Notes: generated by a model not told the origin, from the letters alone. A DNA stretch of 64,000 bases from Permianibacter sp046297695 (GCA_046297695.1 JBKBHF010000005.1:1-64000); one strand, 5' to 3'. Shown: positions 27,401 to 37,222, numbered from the stretch's first letter. Translations and numbers: made by a program.

Positions 27401-30400
27401 TCAGGTCGGTTCGGTAGCGAGCTGCTCACTGCGCAGCTTTTGCAACAAGCCGCGCAAGGCGAGCGGCTTGACCGGTTTGGCGAGATAAGTGCCACCGAGT
27501 TGTTGCACACGGGCATGAACCTCGGGATCGCGGCTGGCGGTCAGAACGATCAGCGGTGGTCGCGGCACCGGCAGTTGCAGCCAGACCGAGACGCCATCGT
27601 CATCGTGATCGAGCTGATAATCGGCGAGCACGATATCCGGTGCGGCCGCTTGCTGCTGCAGAAACTCAGCGCGGTCTTTCGCCGTTGACACCTCACAACC
27701 CCAGCTGGTCAGCAGGCTCGCGAGTGCGCTCAGCATCGCCGGTTCGTTATCGAGGCAGCACACCCGCAGGCCGACGAAGGGGAGATCATTGCGCGGCGTT
27801 CGCCGCTCTTCCGGCGCGCTGTTTCGGGCTTCGGCCCGTTCGACCAGCAACCGGAAGCAACTGCCGCGACCGGGCTCCGAGCGGACTTCGATCACGGATT
27901 GCAATGCTTTGGCGAGGCGCTGCGAAATCGCCAGACCGAGACCGTGGCCGGCGGTCGTGGTCAACGCCGGATCGTGCAGGCGTTGGAACTCTTCAAAGAT
28001 TTTCTCGCGGTGCTCTGCAGCAATGCCAATACCGGTGTCGTGCACTTCCAGTCGCAGCTGCGGACCGTGCCGGCGGACGCCGACCACGATGCGGCCATGC
28101 GGGGTGTAGCGAATGGCATTGCTGATCAGGTTTTGCAGGATACGGCGCAGCATGCGCGGATCGGTGTGCACCCAGGTGTGAGTAGGGAGGATATGCAGTT
28201 CCAGTCCCTGCTGCCGTGCCGGTACGGCAAATTCAGTGGCTAACGGTTGCAGAATGCGATCAAGCGCGATGGCCTGATACTGCGGCTGCAACACGCCGGC
28301 GTCGAGTTTGGATAGATCGAGCAGGGTTTTCAGCAACTCCTCGGTGCTGTGCAGCGATTGATTCAGTTGACTCAGCAAGGCCTGCTGTTCGCTGTCGGTC
28401 AGTTTTTCGCCGAGTGCGCCGGCAAACAGCAGCGCGGCGTTCAGCGGTTGCACCAGATCATGGCTCGCGGCCGCCAGAAAGCGGGTTTTGTCGGCGTCGG
28501 CCTGCTCGGCTTTCTGCTTGGCGATGGCGAGCGCGGCATTGGTTTGTGCCAGCTCATGGGTCCGCTGCTGCACCCGTTGTTCGAGTTGATCGTTGCTTTG
28601 CCTCAGCGCTTCGGCAATTTGCTTGTGTTCGGTGATGTCGCTGTAGCTGGTGACATAACCACCACCGGGCATCGGCAGCCCGTGGATTTCCAGTACGCGG
28701 CCATCATGCAGGCGACGCTCGGTGTGGTGTGGTTTGCCCATGCGCAAATGGGCGAGCCGACGCTCGACAAACAGCGCAATCCCTTCCTGACGTTGTTCGC
28801 GTTCGGCATTGCGTGACAGCACGTCGGCGATAGGGCGGCCAACGTAAAGGAAATCGCCGGGCAGATTGAACAGCTCGACGTAGCGCGGATTCCAGGCCAC
28901 GACGCGCAGATCACGATCAACCACGATGACGCCCTGGTTCAGGGTGTCGAGCGTGGCCGACAGCAAGCCCTGATTGAATTGCAGCACCGCGGATGCTTCA
29001 TCGACCAGCTGAACCACATCTTCCAGCGGCATGTCGCGGCCGCGCAGTGCCGCGGTCAGCACCACCCGTGCCGATGACGCACCGATCACACCGGTCAGTT
29101 CGCGTTGGGCAAAACCGAGCCAGCGTTGATCAGCGCGCACGGCGAGCGTGTCCAAACCGCGCTCATGTGCCTCCTGCAGGAAGCGCCCGAGCGCGGCGCT
29201 TTCGCCGAGAAAGCGGCCGACAATGCGGGCGAGATCGGCGACGGCCACCGGCGTCAGTTCCGGCCAGCCGGCCGTGTCTTCGTGACGGCCAATGGCATCG
29301 ACAAAACGTTTGGCTTGCAGCCGTTCCAGCACATCCTGACGTGATGCAAGCGAAACGCCGACATAGAGCAGGGCGTTGAGCAGCAGACTGAATAACGCGC
29401 CGTGGGTCAGCACATCCCAGTGGCTGACACCGAGCAGCGCCGTCGGTCGTAGCCAGGCGATGCCGGCGGGTCCGTGATGCAACCAGTCGGCATTCAGCCA
29501 ACCGGCCGTGATGAGCTCCGGCACCACCAGCGTCCACCACCAGACCAGCCAGCCGCCGATCAAACCGGCGAGCGCGCCGTGACGATTGCCGGTGCGCCAA
29601 TACATGGCACCGAGCAGTGCCGGCATGAACTGGGCAACGGCAACGAACGACACCAGACCGATCGCAGCCAGTTCCTGTTGGGTGACGACCAGCCGGTAAT
29701 AGGCAAACGCAAACAGCAGCACGCCGATGATGAGCGCACGGCGCAGCCAGAGCAGGGCGCGGTTGAACTGCCAGGGTTCGCGCGGACCGGACCATTTCAG
29801 CAACAGCGGTACGAAAATCGTGTGTGACACCATCGTCGACAGGGCGACGCTGGCCACGATGACCATGCTGGTCGCGGCCGCCAGCCCGCCAATGAACGCG
29901 AGCAGCGCAAACCCCGGTTGGTTCAGTGCCATCGGCAGGTTGAGCACGTAAGTATCAGGCGCGACAGTGCCGCGCAGCATGGCCTCGCCGGCCAAGGTCA
30001 GCGGTAGCAGAAAGATGCCGAGCAGGATCAGATAGAGCGGATACCAGCGCCGCGCTGTGGGCAGATCACGTGAGGTGCTGTGCTCCACCACGGTAACGTG
30101 AAACTGACGCGGCAAACAGAGCATGGCAAAGCCACCGAGCAAGGCCTGCACGAGGTAGGCGAGCATGCTGTTGTCGGCGCGTGCGGGCACTTGCCGGGTG
30201 AACCAGTCGCCCATGTCGGCATGTTGCCAGGCGAGCAAACCGACGGCGGCCAGCGCCAGCAATTTCAGCACGGACTCAAACGCGATCGCCAGCAGCAGTC
30301 CCGGTTGCTGTTCGCTGGCGGCCGTGTGACGAGCACCAAAGAACGCGGTGAATGCTGCCATCACCAGCGTCACATACAGCGCGGTGTCTTGCCACCAGTC

Positions 30401-30889
30401 GATGTTGTCACGGCTGCCGGTGCGGGTCAGCAGGTCGTAACTGAAGGCAACGGCTTTCAACTGCAGTGCGATATACGGAATGATGCCGATCAAGGCGATG
30501 AGCGTAACGACTGCGGCAATGGCATGCGAGCGGCCATAGCGCGCTGCGAGCAGATCGGCGAGCGAAGACAGGTTTTGTTCTTTCGCCAGCCGGATCAGTT
30601 TATGGATGACCCGCCAGCCAAACACGAACAGGAAAATCGCGCCGAGATAGGTCGGCGGAAACCACCAACCGGTCGAGGCCATCTGACCGACTGAACCGTA
30701 AAACGTCCAGGTGGTGCAATACACGCCGAGTGCCAGCATGTAGACCCACGGGTGCCAGTGCAGCCAGCGCTGGCGGCCATCGCTGCTGTTGGCGAGCCGA
30801 TCACCGGCGACGGCAACGGCAAACAACGCCGCCACCCAGGCCAAGGCCAGCAGTGCCATCACCCCGTGTCCGATCATTTCAACCTGCAT
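27401..30889 (-). CDS. Hybrid sensor kinase with sodium/solute-symporter domain, CrbS-like
   Basis: A 1162-residue membrane kinase. Residues ~1-520 form a 12-13 helix SLC5-type symporter domain (TTWTFYGSVGQMASTGWWF, NLSSLADLLAARYGRS). A STAC-like and a PAS segment (~600-740, DRDLRVVAWNPRYVELFNLP) follow. The HisKA domain has the phosphorylated His in AASHDLVQPLNAALLF, then HATPase with NLISNAIRYTP, DTGIGI and GHGLGLAIS. A C-terminal receiver domain has Asp in VLADYQLD and Lys in LAKPVK. CrbS relatives sense acetate-related signals. Its placement inside a PHB/3HB gene group suggests that C2/C4 acid supply is the input. Confidence 0.88.
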   Translation of the reverse strand: MQVEMIGHGVMALLALAWVAALFAVAVAGDRLANSSDGRQRWLHWHPWVYMLALGVYCTTWTFYGSVGQMASTGWWFPPTYLGAIFLFVFGWRVIHKLIRLAKEQNLSSLADLLAARYGRSHAIAAVVTLIALIGIIPYIALQLKAVAFSYDLLTRTGSRDNIDWWQDTALYVTLVMAAFTAFFGARHTAASEQQPGLLLAIAFESVLKLLALAAVGLLAWQHADMGDWFTRQVPARADNSMLAYLVQALLGGFAMLCLPRQFHVTVVEHSTSRDLPTARRWYPLYLILLGIFLLPLTLAGEAMLRGTVAPDTYVLNLPMALNQPGFALLAFIGGLAAATSMVIVASVALSTMVSHTIFVPLLLKWSGPREPWQFNRALLWLRRALIIGVLLFAFAYYRLVVTQQELAAIGLVSFVAVAQFMPALLGAMYWRTGNRHGALAGLIGGWLVWWWTLVVPELITAGWLNADWLHHGPAGIAWLRPTALLGVSHWDVLTHGALFSLLLNALLYVGVSLASRQDVLERLQAKRFVDAIGRHEDTAGWPELTPVAVADLARIVGRFLGESAALGRFLQEAHERGLDTLAVRADQRWLGFAQRELTGVIGASSARVVLTAALRGRDMPLEDVVQLVDEASAVLQFNQGLLSATLDTLNQGVIVVDRDLRVVAWNPRYVELFNLPGDFLYVGRPIADVLSRNAEREQRQEGIALFVERRLAHLRMGKPHHTERRLHDGRVLEIHGLPMPGGGYVTSYSDITEHKQIAEALRQSNDQLEQRVQQRTHELAQTNAALAIAKQKAEQADADKTRFLAAASHDLVQPLNAALLFAGALGEKLTDSEQQALLSQLNQSLHSTEELLKTLLDLSKLDAGVLQPQYQAIALDRILQPLATEFAVPARQQGLELHILPTHTWVHTDPRMLRRILQNLISNAIRYTPHGRIVVGVRRHGPQLRLEVHDTGIGIAAEHREKIFEEFQRLHDPALTTTAGHGLGLAISQRLAKALQSVIEVRSEPGRGSCFRLLVERAEARNSAPEERRTPRNDLPFVGLRVCCLDNEPAMLSALASLLTSWGCEVSTAKDRAEFLQQQAAAPDIVLADYQLDHDDDGVSVWLQLPVPRPPLIVLTASRDPEVHARVQQLGGTYLAKPVKPLALRGLLQKLRSEQLATEPT

Positions 30890-30914
30890 GCGCGCTCACA
30901 TCCTGCGCTGCAGG

Positions 30915-32219
30915 CTAAAGCATGAACAGCAGGATCGCCAGTACGGTACCCAGCAAAGGCACGACGACCGTCATCGCGGCGACCGACGCATAGGCGCGGG
31001 CATGGGTTTCCTTGCAGATGGCGCGGATGGTGGTGACGACGTAACCGTTGTGCGGCAGGGAGTCGAGTGCGCCCGATGACAGCGCCACGACCCGATGCAA
31101 GGCCTCCGGATCGACGCCTTGTGCCATGTAATGCGGCGCCAGCAAGGGCAGTGCAATGGCCTGACCGCCGGATGCCGAACCGGTCAGTCCGGCGATGAGG
31201 GTAACCGCGATCGCAGCGCTGATCAGCGGTGAGCCGGGCAGTGAAGTCAGCGCCGCGACGGCGTCCTGAAAGCCATCGGTCTGTTTGGCGACGGCGCCAA
31301 AGCCAACTACCGCCGCCGTATTGGCGATGGCGATCAGCGCACCAATGGCGCCATCGGATAGCGCTTGCCCAGGCTGGCGCAGGTATTTCCAGTTCAGCAG
31401 CGCCGTGGTGAGCACACCGCCGCCAAGTGCGAGCACAAGCGCGGATTCCTTCAGACTGTCGTGCAGCCAAAACGAGATCACCAAAACGACCAGCAGCGGA
31501 ATGATGCCGAACAGGGGCTTCGGCAACGTGCTCGGATTCAGCGGCATCGGGTCATCGTCGCGAGCGACAAAGCGTTCGCCGCGCGCGACATCAGCGGCGA
31601 TCATCCGGGTGAGCCACCAGTAGCCAAATAGCGCCATGAACAGCGCGCAAACGAGGCTGACTTCCCAACCGGCATAGGGTGTGGTGTTCAGATACGGAAT
31701 CGGAATCCAGTTCTGGATCTCGGGTGAGCCGGCCGAGGTCATCGTGAAGGTGACGGAACCGAAACCGAGCGTCGCCGGAATGAAACGGCGCGGTAGATCG
31801 GCCTGTTTGAACAGGCTGAGCGCCATTGGGTAGACCGAGAAAGCAACGACAAACAAACTGACGCCACCGTATGTCAACACCGTGCAGGCGAGAATGACGG
31901 CGAGCGCTGCGCGCTTCATGCCAAACCGGGTGACCAATGCGGCAGCAACGCTGTCGGCGGCGCCACTGTCTTCCATCATCTTGCCGAACAAGGCGCCGAG
32001 CAGGAACATGAAAAACCAGTTGGCGACAAAGCCGGAAAAGCCCTGCATGTAACTGCCAAGCCAGTTGGCATTGCCGTCGGCCAGCTGGGGAAACAGCGGC
32101 AGCTGGCTGGTCGCGGCGACAACCAGCGCACACAGCGGCGCGGCCAGCAACAGATTCCAGTTGCGCAAGGTCAGCCAGATCAACAGACCCAATCCCAGCA
32201 ATACCCCAATCAGACTCAT
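30915..32219 (-). CDS. GntP-family permease, probable 3-hydroxybutyrate transporter
   Basis: Inner-membrane carrier of 434 residues with about 12 helices. GntP family marks include WFFMFLLGALFGKMMEDSGAADSVA, TYGGVSLFVVAFSVYPMA, and a C-terminal GLTGSASGGQAIALPLLAPHY with LPHNGYVVT. GntP homologues beside bdhA in pseudomonads carry 3-hydroxybutyrate, and the neighbours here (bdhA, oligomer hydrolase, PHB depolymerase) support this, but the substrate remains inferred. The ATG at 32219 is preferred; the TTG three codons upstream lacks a spaced ribosome site. Confidence 0.85.
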   Translation of the reverse strand: MSLIGVLLGLGLLIWLTLRNWNLLLAAPLCALVVAATSQLPLFPQLADGNANWLGSYMQGFSGFVANWFFMFLLGALFGKMMEDSGAADSVAAALVTRFGMKRAALAVILACTVLTYGGVSLFVVAFSVYPMALSLFKQADLPRRFIPATLGFGSVTFTMTSAGSPEIQNWIPIPYLNTTPYAGWEVSLVCALFMALFGYWWLTRMIAADVARGERFVARDDDPMPLNPSTLPKPLFGIIPLLVVLVISFWLHDSLKESALVLALGGGVLTTALLNWKYLRQPGQALSDGAIGALIAIANTAAVVGFGAVAKQTDGFQDAVAALTSLPGSPLISAAIAVTLIAGLTGSASGGQAIALPLLAPHYMAQGVDPEALHRVVALSSGALDSLPHNGYVVTTIRAICKETHARAYASVAAMTVVVPLLGTVLAILLFML

Positions 32220-32455
32220 CGCGTGCAATTTCCGCCGTCATTTGGTCGGCGAGTATTGGCGGCGCTGGCGGGGCTGACCATCCTACCATCGTACAGATGA
32301 GAGTCTTGACCGTAGCGTGTAAGGTCTGCGACAACCGATGCAGACCTGTCGTCCACAGGTTGGCGTCGATTTCGAGAAGAATGAAAGCAAACCCGAGCCG
32401 CGGCCCACCGCAGCACCATCATAACGACGCAACAAGTGAAGAACGGAGTGTTGCC
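32220..32455. promoter_or_regulatory. Divergent promoter region of permease and TonB receptor genes
   Basis: 236 bp between divergent starts. No gene is seen. A shared operator is likely because both products probably serve 3HB-oligomer uptake, but I cannot fix a clear palindrome. Confidence 0.4.
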
Positions 32456-34672
32456 ATGCAGCAAAAACAAAATCCGACCCGCCTTTCAGCTTTGACGCTG
32501 GCGATTCTGTCCTCGTTCTGTGTGCTGCCGGCATCGGCGGAGCAGGATGCGCAACCGGACGAGGCAAAGCGCGATGCCGGTGCAGAGGTGATGGAAGTGA
32601 CGGCGCGCCGGGTCAGTGAACGCATCCAGGATGTGCCGGTTGCCGTCACGGCCTTGTCGGAACAAAAGCTGGCTGACATGGGCGCCCAAACGATTGTCGA
32701 TATCGAGCGCACTGTGCCGAACCTGACGGTCAACGCCAGCCGTGCCACCAACTCGACCATCACGGCCTATCTGCGCGGCATCGGTCAGAACGACCCGCTC
32801 TGGGGTTACGAGCCGGGCGTCGCAGTTTATATCGATGATGTCTACATGGCACGCCCGCAAGGCGGCGTACTCGATATTCTCGACATCCAGCGCGTTGAAG
32901 TATTGCGTGGTCCGCAGGGTACGCTGTATGGCAAGAACACCATCGGCGGCGCGATCAAATACATTACCCGCGAGCTGCCGGATTACACCCGCGGTTATGT
33001 CGAAGCTGCGGTGGGTGCGTACCATCAGCGTGACCTCAAGGCGGGCATTTCGACGCCATTGGTCGATGACACGCTTTATCTCGGTGTGTCGGCGGCGCGA
33101 CTGACCCGCGACGGTTTCGGCAAAGTGAAAGGCGATTCGCCGTATGCCGGTGACGACATGTCGGACAAGGACATCACGGCAGCGCGGGTCAACCTGACCT
33201 GGAAGCCGAGCGAAAACCTGTCGGTGAAATTGGTCGCCGACGACATTCAGGATGATTCGAATTCTCGTGGCGGTCAGCGCTTGGCTATCAGTGGTCTCAA
33301 TGATTATCAGCCACTTGATGATCGCTATGACAGCCGCCAGAATCTGGACCCGGACAACAATGAAGTCAGCACCTCTGGTCAGGCACTGACCGTCAATTGG
33401 AAACTCAGCGACGCCTGGCAGTTCAAGTCGGTGACTGCCAGCCGCAAGGGTGACACGGTCAGCGACATCGACTTCGACCAGTTGAATCGGCCAAGCTTTG
33501 ATGTGCTGGCCGTTTATGAAGATGAGCAACGCTCACAGGAATTCCAGTTCACCTACGACGGCGACGATCTGAGCGCAGTGACCGGACTTTATTTCTTCGA
33601 TGGCGAAGCCTGCGGTGCCTTCCTGAATGTGTTGGGTCTGGCTGGCATCAGTCAGGAAACTTCGGGCTGCGTCGATACCAAGAGTCAGTCGATTTATGCC
33701 CAGGCGAGCTATCGGCTGACAGACGCGTGGTCCGTCACGCTGGGTGGTCGCATGGATGAGGACAAGAAAGATGCCGATGTCCGTCTGCGCCGCTTCGTTG
33801 GTCTTGATGACACCGGGCCGGTCCTGTTCGACGGGGGCTTCAGCGGTGACGAAACCTTCGATGAGTTCTCGCCGCGCCTCGGCGTAGAGTACAAGTTCGA
33901 TCGCGACATGATGGTTTATGCCTCGTATGCCCACGGCTTCAAGAGCGGTGGCTTCAACATGCGCGGCAATATTCTGATCGATCCCAACGCCGGCGCGCCG
34001 TTTGATCCGGAAACGGTCGATACGTTGGAGCTGGGTTTGAAAGGTTCCTGGTTTGACAATCGGCTGACCGGTTACTTTGCCGTGTTCGATCAGCAGTACA
34101 AGGACAAGCAGGTTACCGTTGGCGCCACCGTCGGCGTCACCCCGGTACAGCGGGTGCTCAATGCTGCCGACGCCGATGCCCGCGGTTTCGAGATGGAGCT
34201 CGCGGCCAAGCTGACTGACAGTCTGACGCTGAATCTGGTCTATGGCTATCTCGATGCCGAGTACAACGAGTTCATCTATGCGATTACTTCGGATGGTGAG
34301 CAGACCGATATTTCCGATACCGCGCCCTTCATCAATGCGCCGGAGCAGCAATACACGGTTGGCCTCAGCTATGAGTTGGATATCGGTATGGGTCAACTGT
34401 TGCTGATGGCCGATTACAGCTATCGCGACGACACTTACATTTTCGAAACACCAACCGCGGTTGATCAGGAAGCTTATTCTCTGTACAACGCCTCAGCCGT
34501 GCTGTACGTCGACAACAGTAACTGGCGGTTCGCTTTGCATGGCCGCAATCTTGGCGATGAGGAATACCGGACCGGCGGCTACAATTTCCCAGGTGCGGTA
34601 TTTGATAACACCATTACCGGATTCTATGGTGACCCCAAAACCTGGACGCTGTCCGCGATGTACAGCTTCTGA
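32456..34672 (+). CDS. TonB-dependent outer-membrane receptor
   Basis: A 738-residue TonB-dependent transporter. A signal peptide ends in LPASA|EQDA. A TonB-box-like VMEVTAR leads into the plug domain (VPVAVTALSEQKLADMG, YLRGIGQ, VYIDDVYMARPQGG, VEVLRGPQGTLYGKNTIGGAI). The beta barrel ends in the typical terminal aromatic strand WTLSAMYSF. GGAG sits seven bases before the ATG at 32456. Substrate cannot be read from sequence, but the gene lies between a 3HB permease and a PHB depolymerase, so oligomers of 3-hydroxybutyrate are a reasonable guess. Confidence 0.9.
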   Translation: MQQKQNPTRLSALTLAILSSFCVLPASAEQDAQPDEAKRDAGAEVMEVTARRVSERIQDVPVAVTALSEQKLADMGAQTIVDIERTVPNLTVNASRATNSTITAYLRGIGQNDPLWGYEPGVAVYIDDVYMARPQGGVLDILDIQRVEVLRGPQGTLYGKNTIGGAIKYITRELPDYTRGYVEAAVGAYHQRDLKAGISTPLVDDTLYLGVSAARLTRDGFGKVKGDSPYAGDDMSDKDITAARVNLTWKPSENLSVKLVADDIQDDSNSRGGQRLAISGLNDYQPLDDRYDSRQNLDPDNNEVSTSGQALTVNWKLSDAWQFKSVTASRKGDTVSDIDFDQLNRPSFDVLAVYEDEQRSQEFQFTYDGDDLSAVTGLYFFDGEACGAFLNVLGLAGISQETSGCVDTKSQSIYAQASYRLTDAWSVTLGGRMDEDKKDADVRLRRFVGLDDTGPVLFDGGFSGDETFDEFSPRLGVEYKFDRDMMVYASYAHGFKSGGFNMRGNILIDPNAGAPFDPETVDTLELGLKGSWFDNRLTGYFAVFDQQYKDKQVTVGATVGVTPVQRVLNAADADARGFEMELAAKLTDSLTLNLVYGYLDAEYNEFIYAITSDGEQTDISDTAPFINAPEQQYTVGLSYELDIGMGQLLLMADYSYRDDTYIFETPTAVDQEAYSLYNASAVLYVDNSNWRFALHGRNLGDEEYRTGGYNFPGAVFDNTITGFYGDPKTWTLSAMYSF

Positions 34673-34733
34673 TCCGAGTCTCCCCTGGATGCGCACCGGC
34701 TGTGCCGACGCACTGTTAGGCTGTAGCAGGGTT

Positions 34734-34760
34734 GGCCGCCGGCATGCCGGCGGCCTTTTT
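34734..34760 (+). terminator. Terminator after the TonB receptor
   Basis: GGCCGCCGGC-AT-GCCGGCGGCC followed by TTTTT: ten-base-pair perfect stem. Confidence 0.9.
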
Positions 34761-34791
34761 CATTTCCGCTGGAATGGATGAGGAGTATTCG

Positions 34792-35781
34792 ATGCGTGTT
34801 CAACTGTTTGTGCTTGCACTGGCCGCTGTGCTGGCGTCCGGCGTGGCGCAGGCCGAAGCGCCATTGCCCAAGCTGAATCTTGCCAGCGACATCACAGTGT
34901 CGGGATTGTCATCCGGTGGCTATATGGCGAACCAGTTTCATCTGGCGCATGCCGAACAGGTGCATGGCGTCGGTATTCTTGCCGGCGGTCCATATGATTG
35001 CGCCGAGAATAACCTGGCCACCGCGCTGGCGCGCTGCGTTGGAAAAACCGATCCAGCGCTGGATGTGATGACACTGCTGAGCAAGGCAAAGCAACGGGCC
35101 GTAGCCGGTGCGCTGGCACCGGTTGACAGCTGGGCTCGTGCGCGAGTGTGGTTGTTTCACGGCAAAAAGGACGTCACGGTTTCGCGCATGGTTACCGACC
35201 AATTGGCGACGTTCTATCAGGCCATCGTACCGGCAGGGCAGACCCAGTATGTGACCGATATTGAAGCTGCCCACAGCATGCCGACACGCACGAAGGGCAG
35301 TAGCTGTGCACTGTCCGAATCGCCGTTCATCAGTGCCTGCCAGTACGATGCGGCCGGCGCGTTGCTGAATTTTCTGCTCGGTCCGTTGCAACCCGCTGTC
35401 AGCAAGACCTCCGGCGTTGTGCTCCGTTTTGATCAAGACGTTTACGCGCCGAATGGCGACAACACGCTGGCCGATACCGGCTATCTGTATCTGCCGGCAG
35501 CATGTGCGGCAGGTGAGTCGTGCAGGCTGCATATTGCTTTTCATGGCTGCCAGCAAAACGCCGAGGCCATCGGTGAACGCTTTGTGCGCGACGCTGGCTA
35601 CAACGAATGGGCGGACAGCAACAAACTCGTCATACTTTATCCGCAGACCAAATCCACCATACTGCCACTGAACCCGAAAGGCTGCTGGGACTGGTGGGGC
35701 TATACCGGTGCGGATTATGCCACGCGAAAAGGCAATCAGATTGTGATCGTGGCAGCGATGGTGGCGGCTTTACGGCGGTGA
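34792..35781 (+). CDS. Secreted poly(3-hydroxybutyrate) depolymerase-type esterase
   Basis: A 329-residue exported hydrolase. A signal peptide ends in GVAQA|EAP. The catalytic serine is in GLSSGG (about S40), early in the chain as in single-domain fungal-type PHB depolymerases. The Asp is in WLFHGKKD (about 127) and the His in EAAHSMPT (about 161). The second half carries CRLHIAFHGCQQNAEAIG and NPKGCWDWWGYTG, typical of this esterase group. No separate linker or PHB-binding domain is visible. AGGAG precedes the ATG at 34792. It would start polymer breakdown outside the cell. Confidence 0.88.
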   Translation: MRVQLFVLALAAVLASGVAQAEAPLPKLNLASDITVSGLSSGGYMANQFHLAHAEQVHGVGILAGGPYDCAENNLATALARCVGKTDPALDVMTLLSKAKQRAVAGALAPVDSWARARVWLFHGKKDVTVSRMVTDQLATFYQAIVPAGQTQYVTDIEAAHSMPTRTKGSSCALSESPFISACQYDAAGALLNFLLGPLQPAVSKTSGVVLRFDQDVYAPNGDNTLADTGYLYLPAACAAGESCRLHIAFHGCQQNAEAIGERFVRDAGYNEWADSNKLVILYPQTKSTILPLNPKGCWDWWGYTGADYATRKGNQIVIVAAMVAALRR

Positions 35782-35801
35782 TTGGCGATCATTTTTCCAA
35801 T

Positions 35802-35835
35802 CAAAACAAAAGGGCCTGGCGGCCCTTTTGTTTTG
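35802..35835. terminator. Bidirectional terminator between depolymerase and scoB
   Basis: CAAAACAAAAGGGCC-TGGC-GGCCCTTTTGTTTTG hairpin between two convergent genes, with A and T runs on both sides. Confidence 0.9.
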
Positions 35836-35847
35836 TGGTGGCAACAT

Positions 35848-36507
35848 TCAATCAAATGTCATTTCCGGAACATGCGCCGGGATCACCAGCTCACCTTCGG
35901 TCTTGGCTTTGATTTCTTCGACCGAGACACCCGGTGCGCGTTCGATCAGATGGAACTTGCCATCGCGGATTTCGATGACGGCCAGATCCGTCACGACCTT
36001 TTTGATGCACTTGACGCCAGTTAGCGGCAGCGAGCATTGCTTCAAGAGCTTCGAGGCACCGGACTTGTCGGCGTGCGTCATCGTGACGACGATGTTCCGG
36101 GCGCCGGCAACCAGATCCATCGCGCCGCCCATCCCCTTCACCAGCTTGCCCGGCACCATCCACGAAGCGATGTTGCCGTTGACGTCCACTTCGAATGCGC
36201 CCAGCACGGTCAGGTCAACGTGGCCACCGCGGATCATCGCGAAGCTTTCGGCCGACGAGAAGAACGCGGCACCGGTAACGGTCGTCACGGTTTGTTTGCC
36301 GGCGTTGATGAGGTCGGCGTCGATCTCAGCCTCAGTCGGGAACGGGCCCATGCCGAGCAGGCCATTTTCCGATTGCAGCATCACCTGCATGCCTTTCGGT
36401 ACGTAGTTGGCGACCAGCGTCGGAATGCCGATACCGAGGTTGACGTAGTAACCATCGCGCAGCTCCTTGGCGACGCGCATGGCAATTTGATCACGATTCA
36501 GAGCCAT
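35848..36507 (-). CDS. scoB: 3-oxoacid CoA-transferase subunit B
   Basis: Beta subunit (219 residues) of the enzyme that moves CoA from succinyl-CoA to acetoacetate. The catalytic Glu lies in LQSENGLLGMG near residue 48, after YVNLGIGIPTLVANY. GGHVDLTVLGAFEVDVNGNIASW and GAMDLVAGARNIVV complete the family signature. It starts ten bases after scoA ends and closes the liu operon. It would activate acetoacetate from both leucine breakdown and 3-hydroxybutyrate oxidation. Confidence 0.95.
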   Translation of the reverse strand: MALNRDQIAMRVAKELRDGYYVNLGIGIPTLVANYVPKGMQVMLQSENGLLGMGPFPTEAEIDADLINAGKQTVTTVTGAAFFSSAESFAMIRGGHVDLTVLGAFEVDVNGNIASWMVPGKLVKGMGGAMDLVAGARNIVVTMTHADKSGASKLLKQCSLPLTGVKCIKKVVTDLAVIEIRDGKFHLIERAPGVSVEEIKAKTEGELVIPAHVPEMTFD

Positions 36508-36517
36508 GTCGTTCTCC

Positions 36518-37222
36518 TCAAGCCTTGCGGACAGTGCGCTGTTCGATGCGCTTTTCGAAATGGGTGCCCTTTATCACGCGGTGCACGTAGATGCCCGGCG
36601 TGTGGATGTATTGCGGGTCCAGTTCGCCCGGCTCGACGATCTCTTCGACTTCGGCAACGGTGATGCGGCCAGCGGTCGCCATCATCGGATTGAAGTTCAT
36701 CGCAGTCTTGCGGAACACCAGGTTGCCGAAACGATCGGCTTTCCAGGCTTTGACCAGCGAGAAGTCCGAAGTCAGCGAGCGCTCGAGCACGTAATCGCGG
36801 CCATCGAAATTGGCGGTCGGTTTGCCCTCGTCGACTTTGGTGCCGTAACCGGTTGCAGTGTAGAAAGCCGGGATGCCGGCACCACCGGCGCGGCACTTTT
36901 CCGCCAGCGTGCCTTGCGGGGTCAGAATCACTTCCATCTCGCCGGACAGCAGCAGCTGTTCGAACAGTGCATTTTCGCCAACGTAGGAGGCGATCATGGT
37001 TTTGATCTGGCGCTTTTCCAGCCACAGGCCGAGACCGAAGCCATCGACGCCGGCGTTGTTCGAGATTACCGTCAGGCCCTTGGTACCCATCTCATAAACT
37101 TTCTTGATGAGACCTTCCGGAATACCGCACAGACCAAAACCGCCGACCATCACGGTCATGCCGTCCTTGAATCCGGCGAGCGCCTCATCGTAGGAATGTA
37201 CTACCTTGTCGAAGCCAGCCAT
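36518..37222 (-). CDS. scoA: 3-oxoacid CoA-transferase subunit A
   Basis: Alpha subunit of 234 residues. It shows the CoA-transferase family signature DGMTVMVGGFGLCGIPE near the N-terminus, then ISNNAGVDGFGLG, ILTPQGTLAEKCRAGGAGIPAFYT and TAMNFNPMMATAG. The start at 37222 is preceded by GAGGAAGG, and an upstream extension is not family-like. It pairs with scoB downstream. Confidence 0.95.
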   Translation of the reverse strand: MAGFDKVVHSYDEALAGFKDGMTVMVGGFGLCGIPEGLIKKVYEMGTKGLTVISNNAGVDGFGLGLWLEKRQIKTMIASYVGENALFEQLLLSGEMEVILTPQGTLAEKCRAGGAGIPAFYTATGYGTKVDEGKPTANFDGRDYVLERSLTSDFSLVKAWKADRFGNLVFRKTAMNFNPMMATAGRITVAEVEEIVEPGELDPQYIHTPGIYVHRVIKGTHFEKRIEQRTVRKA

